Positions 1 through 10,292 are shown, counted from the first letter of the stretch. The stretch is DNA of 64,000 bases from RUG14300 sp964619685 (GCA_964619685.1 CAZUET010000001.1:12222-76221); one strand, 5' to 3'. The notes: generated from the letters alone by a model not told the origin. Made by a program: numbers and translations.

Positions 1-219
1 TTCAATAACATTCGTGAAAACAAAGGCTTCTTACCGTGTATTGGCTTAATATTTGTTATACAAATAATATTGACACAATTCGGCGGTGCGGTATTCCAAT
101 GCACAGGACTTAACATATATCAATGGTTGGTAGTATTTGCTCTAAGCCTTGCGATCATACCTTACGATATTATTCGTAAACTCATTTTGCATCGCACCCG
201 CTTTGCCGATGACCTATAA
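1..219 (+). CDS. C-terminal end of a cation-transporting P-type ATPase (partial)
   Basis: An open frame runs in from the left edge and stops at 217-219, giving 72 residues. It starts FNNIRENKGF and contains a hydrophobic helix, the segment TQFGGAVFQCTGLN, a second helix with a tryptophan (YQWLVVFALSLA), and a basic end (PYDIIRKLILHRTRF). This order (helix, 'FGG..F' loop, helix, 'P.D..RK') matches the last two membrane helices of the Cation_ATPase_C domain of calcium-type P-type ATPases. The catalytic domains lie outside the window, so the ion is unknown. A terminator follows at 279-318. Confidence 0.7.
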   Translation, partial: FNNIRENKGFLPCIGLIFVIQIILTQFGGAVFQCTGLNIYQWLVVFALSLAIIPYDIIRKLILHRTRFADDL

Positions 220-278
220 TACCATAATTAAAATACATTCATCAAAAATAGCGAGTGAAAATAATTCAAATATCAAAT

Positions 279-318
279 TCGGTCTGTTGATTAATTCTAC
301 GGACCGAGTTTTTATTTT
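279..318 (+). terminator. Rho-independent terminator after the ATPase
   Basis: TCGGTCTGT (279-287) pairs with ACGGACCGA (299-307), with one G-U pair and an 11-base loop, and is followed by GTTTTTATTTT. It lies 60 bases after the ATPase stop. Confidence 0.7.
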
Positions 319-442
319 GGGTGCGTGCGTATAGTGTGTGCGTGTTATTATTAAAAAATATTATATTGACACCGCTATGGTAATAGTTGTAAACTAATAA
401 TGATAGGTATAATCGAGAGTGTACCTAAAAGTCGGAGGATAT

Positions 443-3400
443 ATGAAGAGATCACTGCTAATATTTTCGTTTATATTGATATTGTCGGTAACGCTGGTAT
501 TTACCGCATGTAGGACCACGCCACCCGATATAACCGTAGATGACGACGGTTCTATGACCGTAGCCAAAGCAATAGACGAGATATATACTGCAATGATCCA
601 CTCTTGCACGACCGACGGTGCAACCGAGGGTATCTATGTTGCATTTAGCGGAGAAAAAAGGAGTACTGATAGCGAATTGGCGGTCAATCCACATGCGACG
701 CTATACGATTTTGGAGCAAAAATATATATTGATTCCGATAATTTAGCTAACGATACTAAGAGTATAGCTTCATTCACCGTAAGAGAAGAAAACGGTGGCA
801 GTTTATTTTCTTTATATTACTCAAACGGCATATTATATATAGACTATCCGCCTATACTTAATAAGATAGCTATACATGGCTTAGAGCTTGGAAATATAGT
901 CAATACATTGAACCAAAGTAAGGTGCATGACGGTAAGGTTAGCGAAGTGGTCGAACTGATCCCGATATTGGGAAATTATATTTTTACCGACTGTAAAAAA
1001 GTGGTATTAGATAAATGCAACGACGAAAGCTGTAATTGTATTGATCATTTTCAATACATATGTACAATTGATTTTTCACTTGTTTATTCGGCATTAGAAA
1101 ATGTTTTGACAACCGCTGATTTAGGTATTGATGCGGATATGCTGTTAGGTGCTTTGAATCTAACTAAGGGCGACCTAAACCGATTAAGCAAGCTAAATAC
1201 AACGGTAACCTTTGAGGTGTATAATACAAGGGGTGGTGCGGACTACTATTATTTTAAGAATGCTTGCTTTGAATCACTTGAAGGCACAGTTACCAATTCT
1301 GTTGCGCTTAATAGTTTCACCGCTACCGAATTTACAGAAGAGTTTTCTTCTGAATATAGCGTTCCGCTTGCCGATAATTTATCGACATATAAGCACTTTG
1401 ATTTTAGGAATTTTGATTTATCGGGTACAGTTGAATTCGATTTTGACCGTACAGATTCAATAGCCGAATTATTTGGTTCATCGGTTGCTACCAAGTTTAC
1501 CGATAATACCTACACATCGAATTATTCGTTTAAATCTAATTTTACCGACGGTGAAATGCATTTTTGTTTATCGCTTGATAATGTACTGAATACGGGAAAT
1601 GGCATTTCTCTTTATTTTGACGGTAATAACTATTATATTGATGCAACCGCACTTTTAGGCGAAACATGCTATTATTCGTTTGATAAAGAGTATATTGAAG
1701 ATAAGCTTGAAATTCTTTCTTTACTTACCGAGCCTAAGAGTTTAGACGGTATCGATAAAGCATATCTTATTGTATCACTTTTAGACGGACTTAAAATTGA
1801 CAAGGATAAAACCGTTCTCGAGATTGGCGGAAATGCACTTGAGCTTATCAAGAGCGTATCAGGTTATGATTTTGCGTACAATTATAACCGAGTTTCGTTT
1901 TCTTTAGATACCTCTAACAATTTATTCAAGTCATTATCGCTTGCATTATACGGAGATGGACTTACCGTTAATCTGTCGGCAACAACGCCTACGGTGGGAT
2001 ATGAAGTATCTGTTATTGAGCCGTTGTGGATAGAAAAATGCCAAAAATGGAATAGCATTAACACATTAACTCCGGTAATAAGCGGTAGGATAGAAACAAA
2101 TATAACGCACCTTAACAATGCCGAGCTTGTGTCGAGCTTGATATCGAGCTTAAGTGGCGAAAATGTAACTATCGACGGAGAAATTACCGACTTTGTGGCG
2201 GAATGTAATTTTACCGCAAAGGGTGCTCTTGATATATTTAAGCTATCATTTTACGGTTCTGAAAATTCTTTAGTTTGCTCAATATACTACAAGTCATCAC
2301 TCGATATGATCTATGTAATATTCCCCGAGCAAAACGGAACCAATAAGATACTATCGTTGAATCTTCTTGATAGCGGACGGTACGCTTCATTTTTAGGCGA
2401 CATAAACGGAAATGCACTTGTAACATCTAATTCGTCGGCGGTTCTAAAAAATGATGCTAACGGTTTATTGTTATCGGCTGGTCGAGATGGAGCCAATGAA
2501 ATACTATCATTCATAAGCCGACTTTTACCCGATAAGGGCGTAAAAGAGCTTCCCATAGATTTTGCAGTCGATACATTCACGCTATCTATCGGAAACGGAA
2601 TAAGATTTAGCACGCTATTTGCCAAGAATAAGCGAATTGACCTAATTATTGATGATATTACGCTCGAGCATTACGATCTATCCGTAAAAACTAAAGAATT
2701 AGGCGGTCATGATGGACGCACGGTATCTATATTCGATGTTAACGACTTATCGAATACTGTTACCGTTGAAATGAACGGAAAGGAAAGCTCTACCCTTATT
2801 ATTAATGTATCGGATATAGGTGGATGGCATTGCGATAATGTGCCATCACTTGGTGCAGGCGTTCGAGAGGTCAATGCATATATCGAATTGCTCGGACAGC
2901 GTATAACCGAAACCGTTACGGTCGATTTTACCGATGTGAGCGAGCATTCAGTCAATATTCCTTTAGATTATATCGATTATGTTGATAATAGTGCTAAGAC
3001 ATTTATCTTTGATGGCTTTAATAGTGCTGTCGATCCCATAAAGGTATTGTCGAATGGTTTTAATACCATTGGAATGACGGTCGGAACACATTATATCAAT
3101 AAATCGGTTATCTGGACATATGGCGGTAAGCCTATTGACCAAGCTGTATTTACCCAAGGCTCCGAATTTAGAGTAACGCCCTCTGTTATAGGCTTTTTCG
3201 GGGATGCGTTAGAGCTTAACTCCTGTGCATACACCGTTAAGCTGACCGATACCGATATTGATAAGATTGAAAATGCAGAGAGCTTTATGGACATCTATGC
3301 ATACGCTATCTTCGATCCTTTTGACACAGCAACCTATTCACAAACCGATGCATATGTATTAACAAAGAGCGGAAAGCGTTTTAAAGCGGATTTATTATGG

Positions 3401-6400
3401 GATACCGAATCTATTCATAATAGGTCGGTCAAGGTAAACGACATTTTGCTTACCGATTCCGAGCTTGTATCGGCAATGAAAAATAGATTATTTAGTCTTG
3501 ACGGAACATATGAGATAACTGCATATATAATCAATTCGTTAGGTGTACCAACCGAATTAAAGGCGATGATCAATATATCCGATCGAATTATTAATAATAC
3601 CCGACTGGTAGGTCTTAATGACGGAATTTCTATTATTGGCGACGGTATATTATTGTTTGATCAAATAAAGATTCCGTCAATAGACTCGAATACTGTGATT
3701 GCAAGAGAAGTGGAATTGACCTTTTCTAACGGCACACAATCGGAAAGAGCGGTAAAATGGGAGATTCCTGTGGTTAAAAATGTTCCTTTATATTCGACAG
3801 ATACAATAAGCGGAAGTATCTCTCTTATTGTGGGTGACGATATAGGCGGATATCAATCATTTGAATATCCCTATGTATTTAAAAACTATAACATTACATC
3901 TATATCTCTTTACAGCGGAACAACGGCAGTCGCTACCGAAAATGAAGTCGGTTCGATAGTCAAGTTTGAGCTTTTGAATAATAATCCATATGATTTTAGC
4001 ATTCCCGATAAGGTGGTAATGGATTATTCCGCATGTACTCTTACCGTAGACGAGAAAAGCTTTGATTTTGATGCATCGAGTATAATTATTGAGAATATCG
4101 ATTGGAATCTTAGATCCTATAATGATAAAGAAATATGGTATAGAGGTGAACACTATATCTATGGCGGAGTAATATCCGTTGCAGATATGTATATTGAATT
4201 AAGCATCTCATTTGTTAAGGCAGTTGTGGAGAATTGGAGCCTTTTAGATGCAGACGGTAATCCGTCAAATCTTACAGACCCGATATTGACCACTCCGACA
4301 TATGTAGAAGATTCAAAAGGCGAATATGTTTTGGTGAACGGACGATTTGTGATTGGTAATGAAACTCATATAGGACTTAAGTACTACCGCATAGAAAGCG
4401 GAATTGAAGGCTTGGTATACTATAGACCGATAGACGGTGACACCGAGTACAGTATTACCATTGATCCAAATAGAACGCACTATTTGTGTTATGACAGTTA
4501 TCCGTCTACAGCACGAGTTTCATTTAAGGGGATAACCGATGCTAATGGACAAAGCATTTATTTTGATCTACCGCTTAACTGGGATCTATCGTCATTAACT
4601 GCGGTGGATGTAGCTTCAAACGGCTACTACGAAAAGGTTCCCGTATATATACCGCTTGGTCAAAGACTTGCCGATATTCGTCTATGGATATCGAGTAAGG
4701 ACCCTAACGATTACTATTTTGTATTTGATTCGCAGGGTGAACCATTTCTTGGAGATGTCGAAAATAACGAGGCTAATCTATTTAAGACTAAAATAATAAG
4801 CGTAAAGCTTCTCGATACCGACTTGAATGGAAATTTGGTGGTTCACAATTTGAACGATACGGCATTATTGCATAGTCTTATTTGCGGATGCGATAATAAC
4901 GGCTGTATGGGTAAGCTGTATTTTGAATATGCAGATGCAAATACAGTCAATAGTTGGTTTGATATTACCGAATGGATAGGCTTAGACGATATTAGTAAGT
5001 TGTATCGCCAAGAGATAGCAAAGGGCGTGTCGGTTAATGAAGTCAGTGGAAGAATATCACTTACCGCTAAGGTCGGTAATATAATATGCTCAGCATTGAC
5101 ATTGTCAATAGAAGGCTCGCCGTTAGTATCACCTTCTTTTGACGGATACTTGCCGTTAGCAAACTCATCTGTCAATAATTCGACAGCTGATATATATTCA
5201 ATGACTGCGTCGGGTACGGATATTACGGTTGATCCCTATCTTGTAAATGCATCAGACTCACGCTCGTATCCAAAGAAGGTATCGTTCTATCTCGACGGAG
5301 TAAAAACGGTAGCACGCCTTGATGGATGGAATTGTGATATTTTTGTAGGAAAAACGCTGTATTTAGGTGTAAGCGGTCAAGCTCAAGCCGTTATACAAAC
5401 TATTTTCGGAGATATAGAGATTCCATGTACTGTCACTGTCAGCCGTAGAGTGGTTGACAGTGTATACATTGACGGAGTTTCATTAAGACGGATAAATATA
5501 AATGCATTTGACGATTCACCCTTTGGCGAAAGCATAGTTAATGAAAATGGTAGAGTGATAGCGTATAAGGCTGTTGAAGTGAAATTTACCGACGATGACC
5601 GTCTATACTACATGATGCTGAAATATGATATTACAGGTATGACTGCCGATTGCCACGGTGGATTGATTTCAAGTGATATAGATGCATATATCGGCAATGA
5701 CGCAGGCGGATATCAACTGATAAGGGGATACTCAGTATATTCTGTTCAAAATACTTTAGAATCGATAACAACAGATAATGCAGTTGTTAGAGAATTTATT
5801 GCAGACGGTAAGATATATTCTCAAGACAAGGGTTTTGCATCCTTTGACGGGGCAATAAATGATTCTAAAGCCAACCTTGCTTGGAAAGAATTGGTTACCA
5901 ATGTCGATAGCTTGACTTTAACTTATTCATATTATAAGGACGGAATTAAGGTAGTTAAGACTGTGAATGCTCGAAACGATTATTTATCGGTATTTGCCTT
6001 TGACTTCGTGTTCGACCAAACAGTATACTTAAAAATATGGAACGGAAAAGATATTGTCGGTAGCGCTCCTATCGTATCGATCGACTGCGGAATAAATAAA
6101 CCGATAATGTTATTTAAAACCGATCTTGCATTGAATGGACTTGCTTTATCACGAGAATATGATGCCCAATATACCGCAGGACAGTATTTAATTGATAATC
6201 CAATCGAATCGAATATCGTCTTGCTTGATACTAAGACAATTAGCGTCAAATTGCTCGATGCAAAAGGTGGTGCTGTCGATATGGATAGCATTCTTACGGT
6301 TGGCGATTACACGCTATCGATCGTTATTGAAGACGGTAGATTTGTATTATCTGATGACGGAATAAATAAGCTCGACTCAATAGAATTGACCGTAACCGTA

Positions 6401-6688
6401 ACACAAAGAAAAATAGACAAACTCACCATACTTAACGGGGATAGAAATATATTTAATTCATCCTCTGTATATGAGATATATGAAGGAGCATCTATCGCAT
6501 TAGCGGTAGTGAATGAGTATGATTTTGATACAGCCATTGAGTTATTTGATAGCTTGGGTAATAAGGTAACCTATCCTGAAAGTGTAGGAAACTATACCGT
6601 TAAGGTCATTTCACTCGACAAGAATTATACAATTATAAACGATACATATACGCTGATAATAAAATCACGAGAAAATCAAAAAGAATAA
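443..6688 (+). CDS. Giant secreted lipoprotein of 2081 residues, function unknown
   Basis: The start is ATG 443, not the upstream GTG at 419, because GGAGG sits just before it and it opens a lipoprotein signal peptide: MKRSLL, a hydrophobic core, then LVFTAC with the lipidated cysteine. The mature chain is hydrophilic, rich in Asp, Ser, Thr, Asn and Tyr, and of beta-rich character. The first ~600 residues contain at least two loosely similar modules (a '..YYSNGILYID' block and a '..YFDGNNYYIDATALL' block), which suggests repeated lipoprotein-fold domains. Later parts look like chains of Ig-like strands, the last ending with a 'YTVKVISLDKNYT' strand. No catalytic motif, LPxTG anchor or C-terminal membrane helix is visible. 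It is probably attached to the outer face of the membrane and may be a structural or adhesive protein. folD starts 19 bases downstream. Confidence 0.75.
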   Translation: MKRSLLIFSFILILSVTLVFTACRTTPPDITVDDDGSMTVAKAIDEIYTAMIHSCTTDGATEGIYVAFSGEKRSTDSELAVNPHATLYDFGAKIYIDSDNLANDTKSIASFTVREENGGSLFSLYYSNGILYIDYPPILNKIAIHGLELGNIVNTLNQSKVHDGKVSEVVELIPILGNYIFTDCKKVVLDKCNDESCNCIDHFQYICTIDFSLVYSALENVLTTADLGIDADMLLGALNLTKGDLNRLSKLNTTVTFEVYNTRGGADYYYFKNACFESLEGTVTNSVALNSFTATEFTEEFSSEYSVPLADNLSTYKHFDFRNFDLSGTVEFDFDRTDSIAELFGSSVATKFTDNTYTSNYSFKSNFTDGEMHFCLSLDNVLNTGNGISLYFDGNNYYIDATALLGETCYYSFDKEYIEDKLEILSLLTEPKSLDGIDKAYLIVSLLDGLKIDKDKTVLEIGGNALELIKSVSGYDFAYNYNRVSFSLDTSNNLFKSLSLALYGDGLTVNLSATTPTVGYEVSVIEPLWIEKCQKWNSINTLTPVISGRIETNITHLNNAELVSSLISSLSGENVTIDGEITDFVAECNFTAKGALDIFKLSFYGSENSLVCSIYYKSSLDMIYVIFPEQNGTNKILSLNLLDSGRYASFLGDINGNALVTSNSSAVLKNDANGLLLSAGRDGANEILSFISRLLPDKGVKELPIDFAVDTFTLSIGNGIRFSTLFAKNKRIDLIIDDITLEHYDLSVKTKELGGHDGRTVSIFDVNDLSNTVTVEMNGKESSTLIINVSDIGGWHCDNVPSLGAGVREVNAYIELLGQRITETVTVDFTDVSEHSVNIPLDYIDYVDNSAKTFIFDGFNSAVDPIKVLSNGFNTIGMTVGTHYINKSVIWTYGGKPIDQAVFTQGSEFRVTPSVIGFFGDALELNSCAYTVKLTDTDIDKIENAESFMDIYAYAIFDPFDTATYSQTDAYVLTKSGKRFKADLLWDTESIHNRSVKVNDILLTDSELVSAMKNRLFSLDGTYEITAYIINSLGVPTELKAMINISDRIINNTRLVGLNDGISIIGDGILLFDQIKIPSIDSNTVIAREVELTFSNGTQSERAVKWEIPVVKNVPLYSTDTISGSISLIVGDDIGGYQSFEYPYVFKNYNITSISLYSGTTAVATENEVGSIVKFELLNNNPYDFSIPDKVVMDYSACTLTVDEKSFDFDASSIIIENIDWNLRSYNDKEIWYRGEHYIYGGVISVADMYIELSISFVKAVVENWSLLDADGNPSNLTDPILTTPTYVEDSKGEYVLVNGRFVIGNETHIGLKYYRIESGIEGLVYYRPIDGDTEYSITIDPNRTHYLCYDSYPSTARVSFKGITDANGQSIYFDLPLNWDLSSLTAVDVASNGYYEKVPVYIPLGQRLADIRLWISSKDPNDYYFVFDSQGEPFLGDVENNEANLFKTKIISVKLLDTDLNGNLVVHNLNDTALLHSLICGCDNNGCMGKLYFEYADANTVNSWFDITEWIGLDDISKLYRQEIAKGVSVNEVSGRISLTAKVGNIICSALTLSIEGSPLVSPSFDGYLPLANSSVNNSTADIYSMTASGTDITVDPYLVNASDSRSYPKKVSFYLDGVKTVARLDGWNCDIFVGKTLYLGVSGQAQAVIQTIFGDIEIPCTVTVSRRVVDSVYIDGVSLRRININAFDDSPFGESIVNENGRVIAYKAVEVKFTDDDRLYYMMLKYDITGMTADCHGGLISSDIDAYIGNDAGGYQLIRGYSVYSVQNTLESITTDNAVVREFIADGKIYSQDKGFASFDGAINDSKANLAWKELVTNVDSLTLTYSYYKDGIKVVKTVNARNDYLSVFAFDFVFDQTVYLKIWNGKDIVGSAPIVSIDCGINKPIMLFKTDLALNGLALSREYDAQYTAGQYLIDNPIESNIVLLDTKTISVKLLDAKGGAVDMDSILTVGDYTLSIVIEDGRFVLSDDGINKLDSIELTVTVTQRKIDKLTILNGDRNIFNSSSVYEIYEGASIALAVVNEYDFDTAIELFDSLGNKVTYPESVGNYTVKVISLDKNYTIINDTYTLIIKSRENQKE

Positions 6689-6706
6689 AAAAACGGAGAA
6701 ACAACT

Positions 6707-7561
6707 ATGATCATATTAGACGGAAAAGCAACAGCTCTAAAGGTTAGGAGCGAATTGAAAGCGGAGATTGAGAATAGAAAGCAATTGGATCCAAATTTTT
6801 CATTGACACTTGCTGTAATTTTGGTTGGAGACGATCCTGCAAGTCAAGTTTATGTCAATAATAAGACCAAGGCATGCCAAAAGGCAGGAATCGAATCGTT
6901 AACGATAAGAATGCCTGCGACGGTAAGCGAAAACGAGATAATATCGGAAATAGAAAGATTAAACTTAGACGACACCGTGGACGGAATTTTATTGCAATTA
7001 CCCCTTCCAAAGGGCTTCAATGAGAATAAGATAATTAATCACATCTCTCCACTTAAGGATGTTGACGGATTGACTTATTCGCAACAGGGTAGATTGTACG
7101 GCGGTAAAAAGCAATTAGCACCATGTACACCGTCTGGCGTGATTAAACTGCTAAAGGAATACGGTATCGAGATATCCGGTAAAAAGGTGGTTGTAATAGG
7201 TCGCTCGATCTTGGTCGGTAAGCCCCTGTTTGAATTGTTTTTGGATGAGAATGCAACTGTAACCGTTTGCCATTCACGCACGCCAAATATTGCTGAGTAT
7301 ACACAATCAGCCGACATAATAGCCGTAGCCGTCGGTAAACAAGGCTTGCTAACTGCCGATATGGTCAAAGACGGAGCTGTTATAGTCGATGTGGGTATCA
7401 CAAGAACGGAAAACGGATTAAAGGGTGATGTCGATTTTGATTCAGTTGCACCTAAGGCATCATATATTACCCCTGTGCCGGGCGGAGTAGGACCTATGAC
7501 AATAGCCATGCTTCTCCAAAACACGTTGATTGCACACGATTTGAGAATGTCAAATGAATAA
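6707..7561 (+). CDS. folD: Bifunctional methylenetetrahydrofolate dehydrogenase / methenyltetrahydrofolate cyclohydrolase
   Basis: Interconverts 5,10-methylene-, 5,10-methenyl- and 10-formyl-THF with NADP(H) in cytoplasmic one-carbon metabolism. At 284 residues it has normal family length. Visible motifs are YVNNKTKACQKAG (residues 48-61, with the catalytic Lys at about 53), DGILLQLPLP (92-101), LKDVDG with its Asp at about 120, PCTPSGV, the Rossmann loop GRSILVGKP (165-173), and the C-terminal PVPGGVGPMT. The ribosome binding site is GGAGA. The stop overlaps the start of the Nudix gene by 8 bases, so the two are translationally coupled. Confidence 0.96.
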   Translation: MIILDGKATALKVRSELKAEIENRKQLDPNFSLTLAVILVGDDPASQVYVNNKTKACQKAGIESLTIRMPATVSENEIISEIERLNLDDTVDGILLQLPLPKGFNENKIINHISPLKDVDGLTYSQQGRLYGGKKQLAPCTPSGVIKLLKEYGIEISGKKVVVIGRSILVGKPLFELFLDENATVTVCHSRTPNIAEYTQSADIIAVAVGKQGLLTADMVKDGAVIVDVGITRTENGLKGDVDFDSVAPKASYITPVPGGVGPMTIAMLLQNTLIAHDLRMSNE

Positions 7562-8093
7562 GGAAGAAAAACAATTAGCGTCTAAATTGATATATGAAGG
7601 GAGAATTCTCGACCTTAGACTTGATAGTGTAGAACTACCCGACGGTAGTGAATCTAAGCGTGAATATGTTTGTCATAACGGAGGTTCTGCCGTTTTGGCG
7701 GTGGATATGGATGAAAACATCTATCTTGTCAGTCAATACAGATATGCATACCGTGAAGAGATACTTGAAATTCCTGCCGGAAAGGTCGAGAAGGGTGAAG
7801 ACCCATATTCTACCGCTAAACGAGAATTGGGAGAGGAGACAGGCTTTGTTGTCGATGAATTGATACCATATGGAGTTATTTATCCGACACCGGGTTACAC
7901 CAACGAAAAGCTTTTTATTTATAAAGCGACGGTGGAGCATATGGGAAAGAGTAAATTAGATGACGGAGAGTTTTTAGATGTGGTAAAAATGCCCATACAA
8001 GAGGCATATAATAAAATTCTTGACGGCGTTATCAAAGACGGAAAGACCGTCTATGCCATCATGAGATATTTTGCCGAAAAGACAAAAATATAA
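7554..8093 (+). CDS. Nudix hydrolase, ADP-ribose pyrophosphatase type
   Basis: A 179-residue protein with a complete Nudix box at residues 76-98: Gly76, Glu82, then RELGEETGF, which fits G-x5-E-x7-REUxEExGU. The flanking sequence (EYVCHNGGSAVLAVD, QYRYAYREEILEIPAGK, then YPTPGYTNEKLFIY) is typical of ADP-ribose pyrophosphatases of the NudF/YqkG kind, which split ADP-ribose into AMP and ribose-5-phosphate. The substrate is inferred from the family. It overlaps folD by 8 bases and is followed after 17 bases by a DUF4349 lipoprotein. Confidence 0.9.
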   Translation: MNKEEKQLASKLIYEGRILDLRLDSVELPDGSESKREYVCHNGGSAVLAVDMDENIYLVSQYRYAYREEILEIPAGKVEKGEDPYSTAKRELGEETGFVVDELIPYGVIYPTPGYTNEKLFIYKATVEHMGKSKLDDGEFLDVVKMPIQEAYNKILDGVIKDGKTVYAIMRYFAEKTKI

Positions 8094-8110
8094 AATATAA
8101 GGAGAATCTT

Positions 8111-9025
8111 ATGAAGAAAAAACTGTGTATTATCTTAGTATTAGTATTGTTACTGACACTTGTTTTTGTTGGATGTAGTTCAGGTTCGAATTATTATCCC
8201 GGTGAAAATCCCACCGGAGGTGATTATTACGGAAAGGATAATGAAGCGTCGGGATATTACGACGGAGCTGATACTTCGGAAAGTGGTGAAGCCTCACCCG
8301 ACCGTAAGATCATTTATACCGCAAGCACAAGATTGACAGTCGAAAATATAAAGGAAGCAAGCTCTGCCGTTAGAGAAAAGCTAAATGCGGATGAATGGGT
8401 AGAATCGTCGTCGATAGAAAGCAGTTATGCTCGCTTTGTTTTTAGAATAAAATCGTCGAGGTTGGAAGCATTTTTGAACGATCTTGAGGGAATAGGCGAG
8501 GTTTCGTCTACTTCAATATCATCGGACGATGTTTCGTTGTCGTATTACAATAATACAGTCCGTAAGGCTACATTAGAAGCGGAGCAAACCAGACTTATAT
8601 CTTTAATAGGTGAAGCATCTGTCAGTGAGATAATAACCATCAATAAGCGACTCAGCGAGATAGAAACCGAACTCAAAAGAATTGAAGGTACACTTAAAAA
8701 TTATGACAGTTTGGTGGATTATAGCACCGTAACCGTTAATATTTACACCAAGACAACCGTTCAAAAGGATACATTTGGTTCTAAATTGTTAGAGTCAATG
8801 GAAGGCGGACTTAGATTTGCAGAAGGCTTGATAATTTTCCTATTAACAGCACTTCCGTTCATAATCGTTATTGGCGGAATAATAGTTTTAGTTATTTATC
8901 TTGTCAAAAGACATAAGAAGATTAAGAGTGGCGAGCTTGTACCAAAGAGCAAGCGTAAGCAACTCGAAGCAGAACAAAAGGGAAAAGATATCGATAAAAC
9001 CCCTTCTCCCGACGATAAAGAATAA
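8111..9025 (+). CDS. DUF4349-type lipoprotein with C-terminal membrane helix
   Basis: 304 residues after a clear AAGGAG site. It begins with a lipoprotein signal (MKKKLCIILVLVLLL...VGC). A low-complexity Gly/Tyr/Ser linker follows, then a DUF4349-like region: RKIIYTASTRLTVENI, a coiled-coil stretch (residues ~155-205, 'ITINKRLSEIETELKRIEG'), then YSTVTVNIYTK. One membrane helix (about residues 243-265) and a basic cytoplasmic tail finish it, so the protein is held at the membrane at both ends. The family has no firm biochemical role; envelope sensing or scaffolding is a guess. Confidence 0.85.
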   Translation: MKKKLCIILVLVLLLTLVFVGCSSGSNYYPGENPTGGDYYGKDNEASGYYDGADTSESGEASPDRKIIYTASTRLTVENIKEASSAVREKLNADEWVESSSIESSYARFVFRIKSSRLEAFLNDLEGIGEVSSTSISSDDVSLSYYNNTVRKATLEAEQTRLISLIGEASVSEIITINKRLSEIETELKRIEGTLKNYDSLVDYSTVTVNIYTKTTVQKDTFGSKLLESMEGGLRFAEGLIIFLLTALPFIIVIGGIIVLVIYLVKRHKKIKSGELVPKSKRKQLEAEQKGKDIDKTPSPDDKE

Positions 9026-9031
9026 TATATT

Positions 9032-9163
9032 GTCCGCCGTCATACCGACTTTCGTCCTGTCATATCGGGCGGAGCGTAAGCGTAGTCAAACTGCGAAGCA
9101 GTGCGAGGTGTAACCGAGCAGTATCTTGGACGGGTAACGCCATGCCATTTGGTATCTTGCGGA
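9032..9163 (+). repeat. Dispersed intergenic palindromic repeat, copy A
   Basis: The outer arm GTCCGCCGTCATAC (9032-9045) faces GTATCTTGCGGA near the right end. The inner arm CGTCCTGTCATA (about 9053) faces GTATCTTGGACG (9121-9132). The centre carries GGCGGAGCGTAAGCG and ACTGCGAAGCAGTGCGA. The same modules recur in other gaps of this window (copies B-H). Confidence 0.75.
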
Positions 9164-9205
9164 TGCTATCCCACCATTATCGATATATAAAAAAAGGAGC
9201 AACCA

Positions 9206-9898
9206 ATGACCGATAATTACAATCTTAAATGCAGATATAATTATAATCGAATGAACGAATCCGAAAAGGAATTATATTTGTTTTTAGTCGAACGCATAAT
9301 GAAGCGTGAGTTAAGGTTTTATTATATATCGATTTATTCATATGAATATCTTTTTATGCCCGAAAACGATGAAGTTGATAGAACATTGCCTGTATTTATC
9401 TACAATTTTGATAATTATATAGATATTGACAAGGTTTATGACGGACTTATTTGGGATTGGCCCGAGTTGTTCTATATCGCACGAAGCGTATTATCGTTTG
9501 AGCGTGATTTTCTTCTTACTATCGGTGACGGAACTACTGAATATAGCGAAGAAGAGATCGACGCAATAACTGCTCAGCTTAATGAGATATCGCATAAATT
9601 TGATGGAATAGCTGACGAATTTGAATTAGAGCTTGCAGTCCGTGATTATATTATTGGCGACTATGATTACGATTACGAGTTTTTATCGTACAAAGGACAA
9701 GAAGAAAGAGAACTATTTACCGTGGTAAGCTTATTGAAACGGCAAAAGGGTGTTTGTGGTGGTATGTCGCTATTGATGCAGTATATTTTACAACAGCACG
9801 GAATACTCGTTGCCAATATCTATTCTGAAAAAACCGAGGAAGAAGATGCACATGCATGGCTGGTCGTACAAATCAACGGAGATTTTTTATCACATTGA
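9206..9898 (+). CDS. Transglutaminase-like protein, N-terminal part (frameshifted)
   Basis: 230 residues after an AAGGAGC site. The segment KGVCGGMSLLMQYILQQHGI carries the candidate nucleophilic Cys, and DAHAWLVV the His of a transglutaminase/papain-like Cys-His-Asp triad. The frame stops at 9896-9898 right after NGDF. Removing one T from the six-T run at 9883-9888 would give NGDFYHIDLTFDE, which continues into the next frame and supplies the Asp. So this is the first two thirds of one gene of about 360 codons. The stop may be a real mutation, a phase-variable tract or an assembly error. No signal peptide is seen, so it is probably cytoplasmic; its substrate is unknown. Confidence 0.75.
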   Translation: MTDNYNLKCRYNYNRMNESEKELYLFLVERIMKRELRFYYISIYSYEYLFMPENDEVDRTLPVFIYNFDNYIDIDKVYDGLIWDWPELFYIARSVLSFERDFLLTIGDGTTEYSEEEIDAITAQLNEISHKFDGIADEFELELAVRDYIIGDYDYDYEFLSYKGQEERELFTVVSLLKRQKGVCGGMSLLMQYILQQHGILVANIYSEKTEEEDAHAWLVVQINGDFLSH

Positions 9899-10292
9899 TC
9901 TAACCTTTGATGAGGATTATTCTAAGAGAATAGATGAACCTCAATATATGTATTTCAATGTAACTGACGATGAAATATCCCTTGACCATAACTATAAAAG
10001 AGAAAATTATCCTGATATAAAATGTAATTCAAGAAAGGATAATTATTATGTGAGAAAGGGATTGTATTTTAATGATATCGAAGAAGTTTTTACGGCGTTG
10101 TCAAGATTTATAGAATCCAATCATGCGAAAGAGGGCAATGTTCCGTTTTATTTTAGAATGCAAGACGAACTATCAGCCGATATAATAGAAGAAGCCCTTC
10201 CCGAAATCGCACAAAGCAGAGTAGAGGCCTACGCCTTTTCACACACCATCGACGGATATTTTGCCTTCTTATTAAAATTCACTCAATCCTAA
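9889..10292 (+). pseudogene. Transglutaminase-like protein, C-terminal part (second frame)
   Basis: This is the continuation of the gene above in the +1 frame. The meaningful sequence begins with YHIDLTFDEDY, which contains the expected triad Asp, and runs to DGYFAFLLKFTQS. The frame is open further upstream (an ATG at 9810), but that part is out of phase with the conserved Cys and His and has no ribosome binding site, so it is probably not translated alone. With the frameshift, the triad Asp is separated from Cys and His. Confidence 0.65.

Noticed and set aside
149..334. 61-codon frame near the left edge
   Set aside because: It overlaps the ATPase end and its terminator in another frame; composition is not gene-like.
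7075..7524. 149-codon antisense frame opposite folD
   Set aside because: It is a shadow of the well-conserved folD coding strand.
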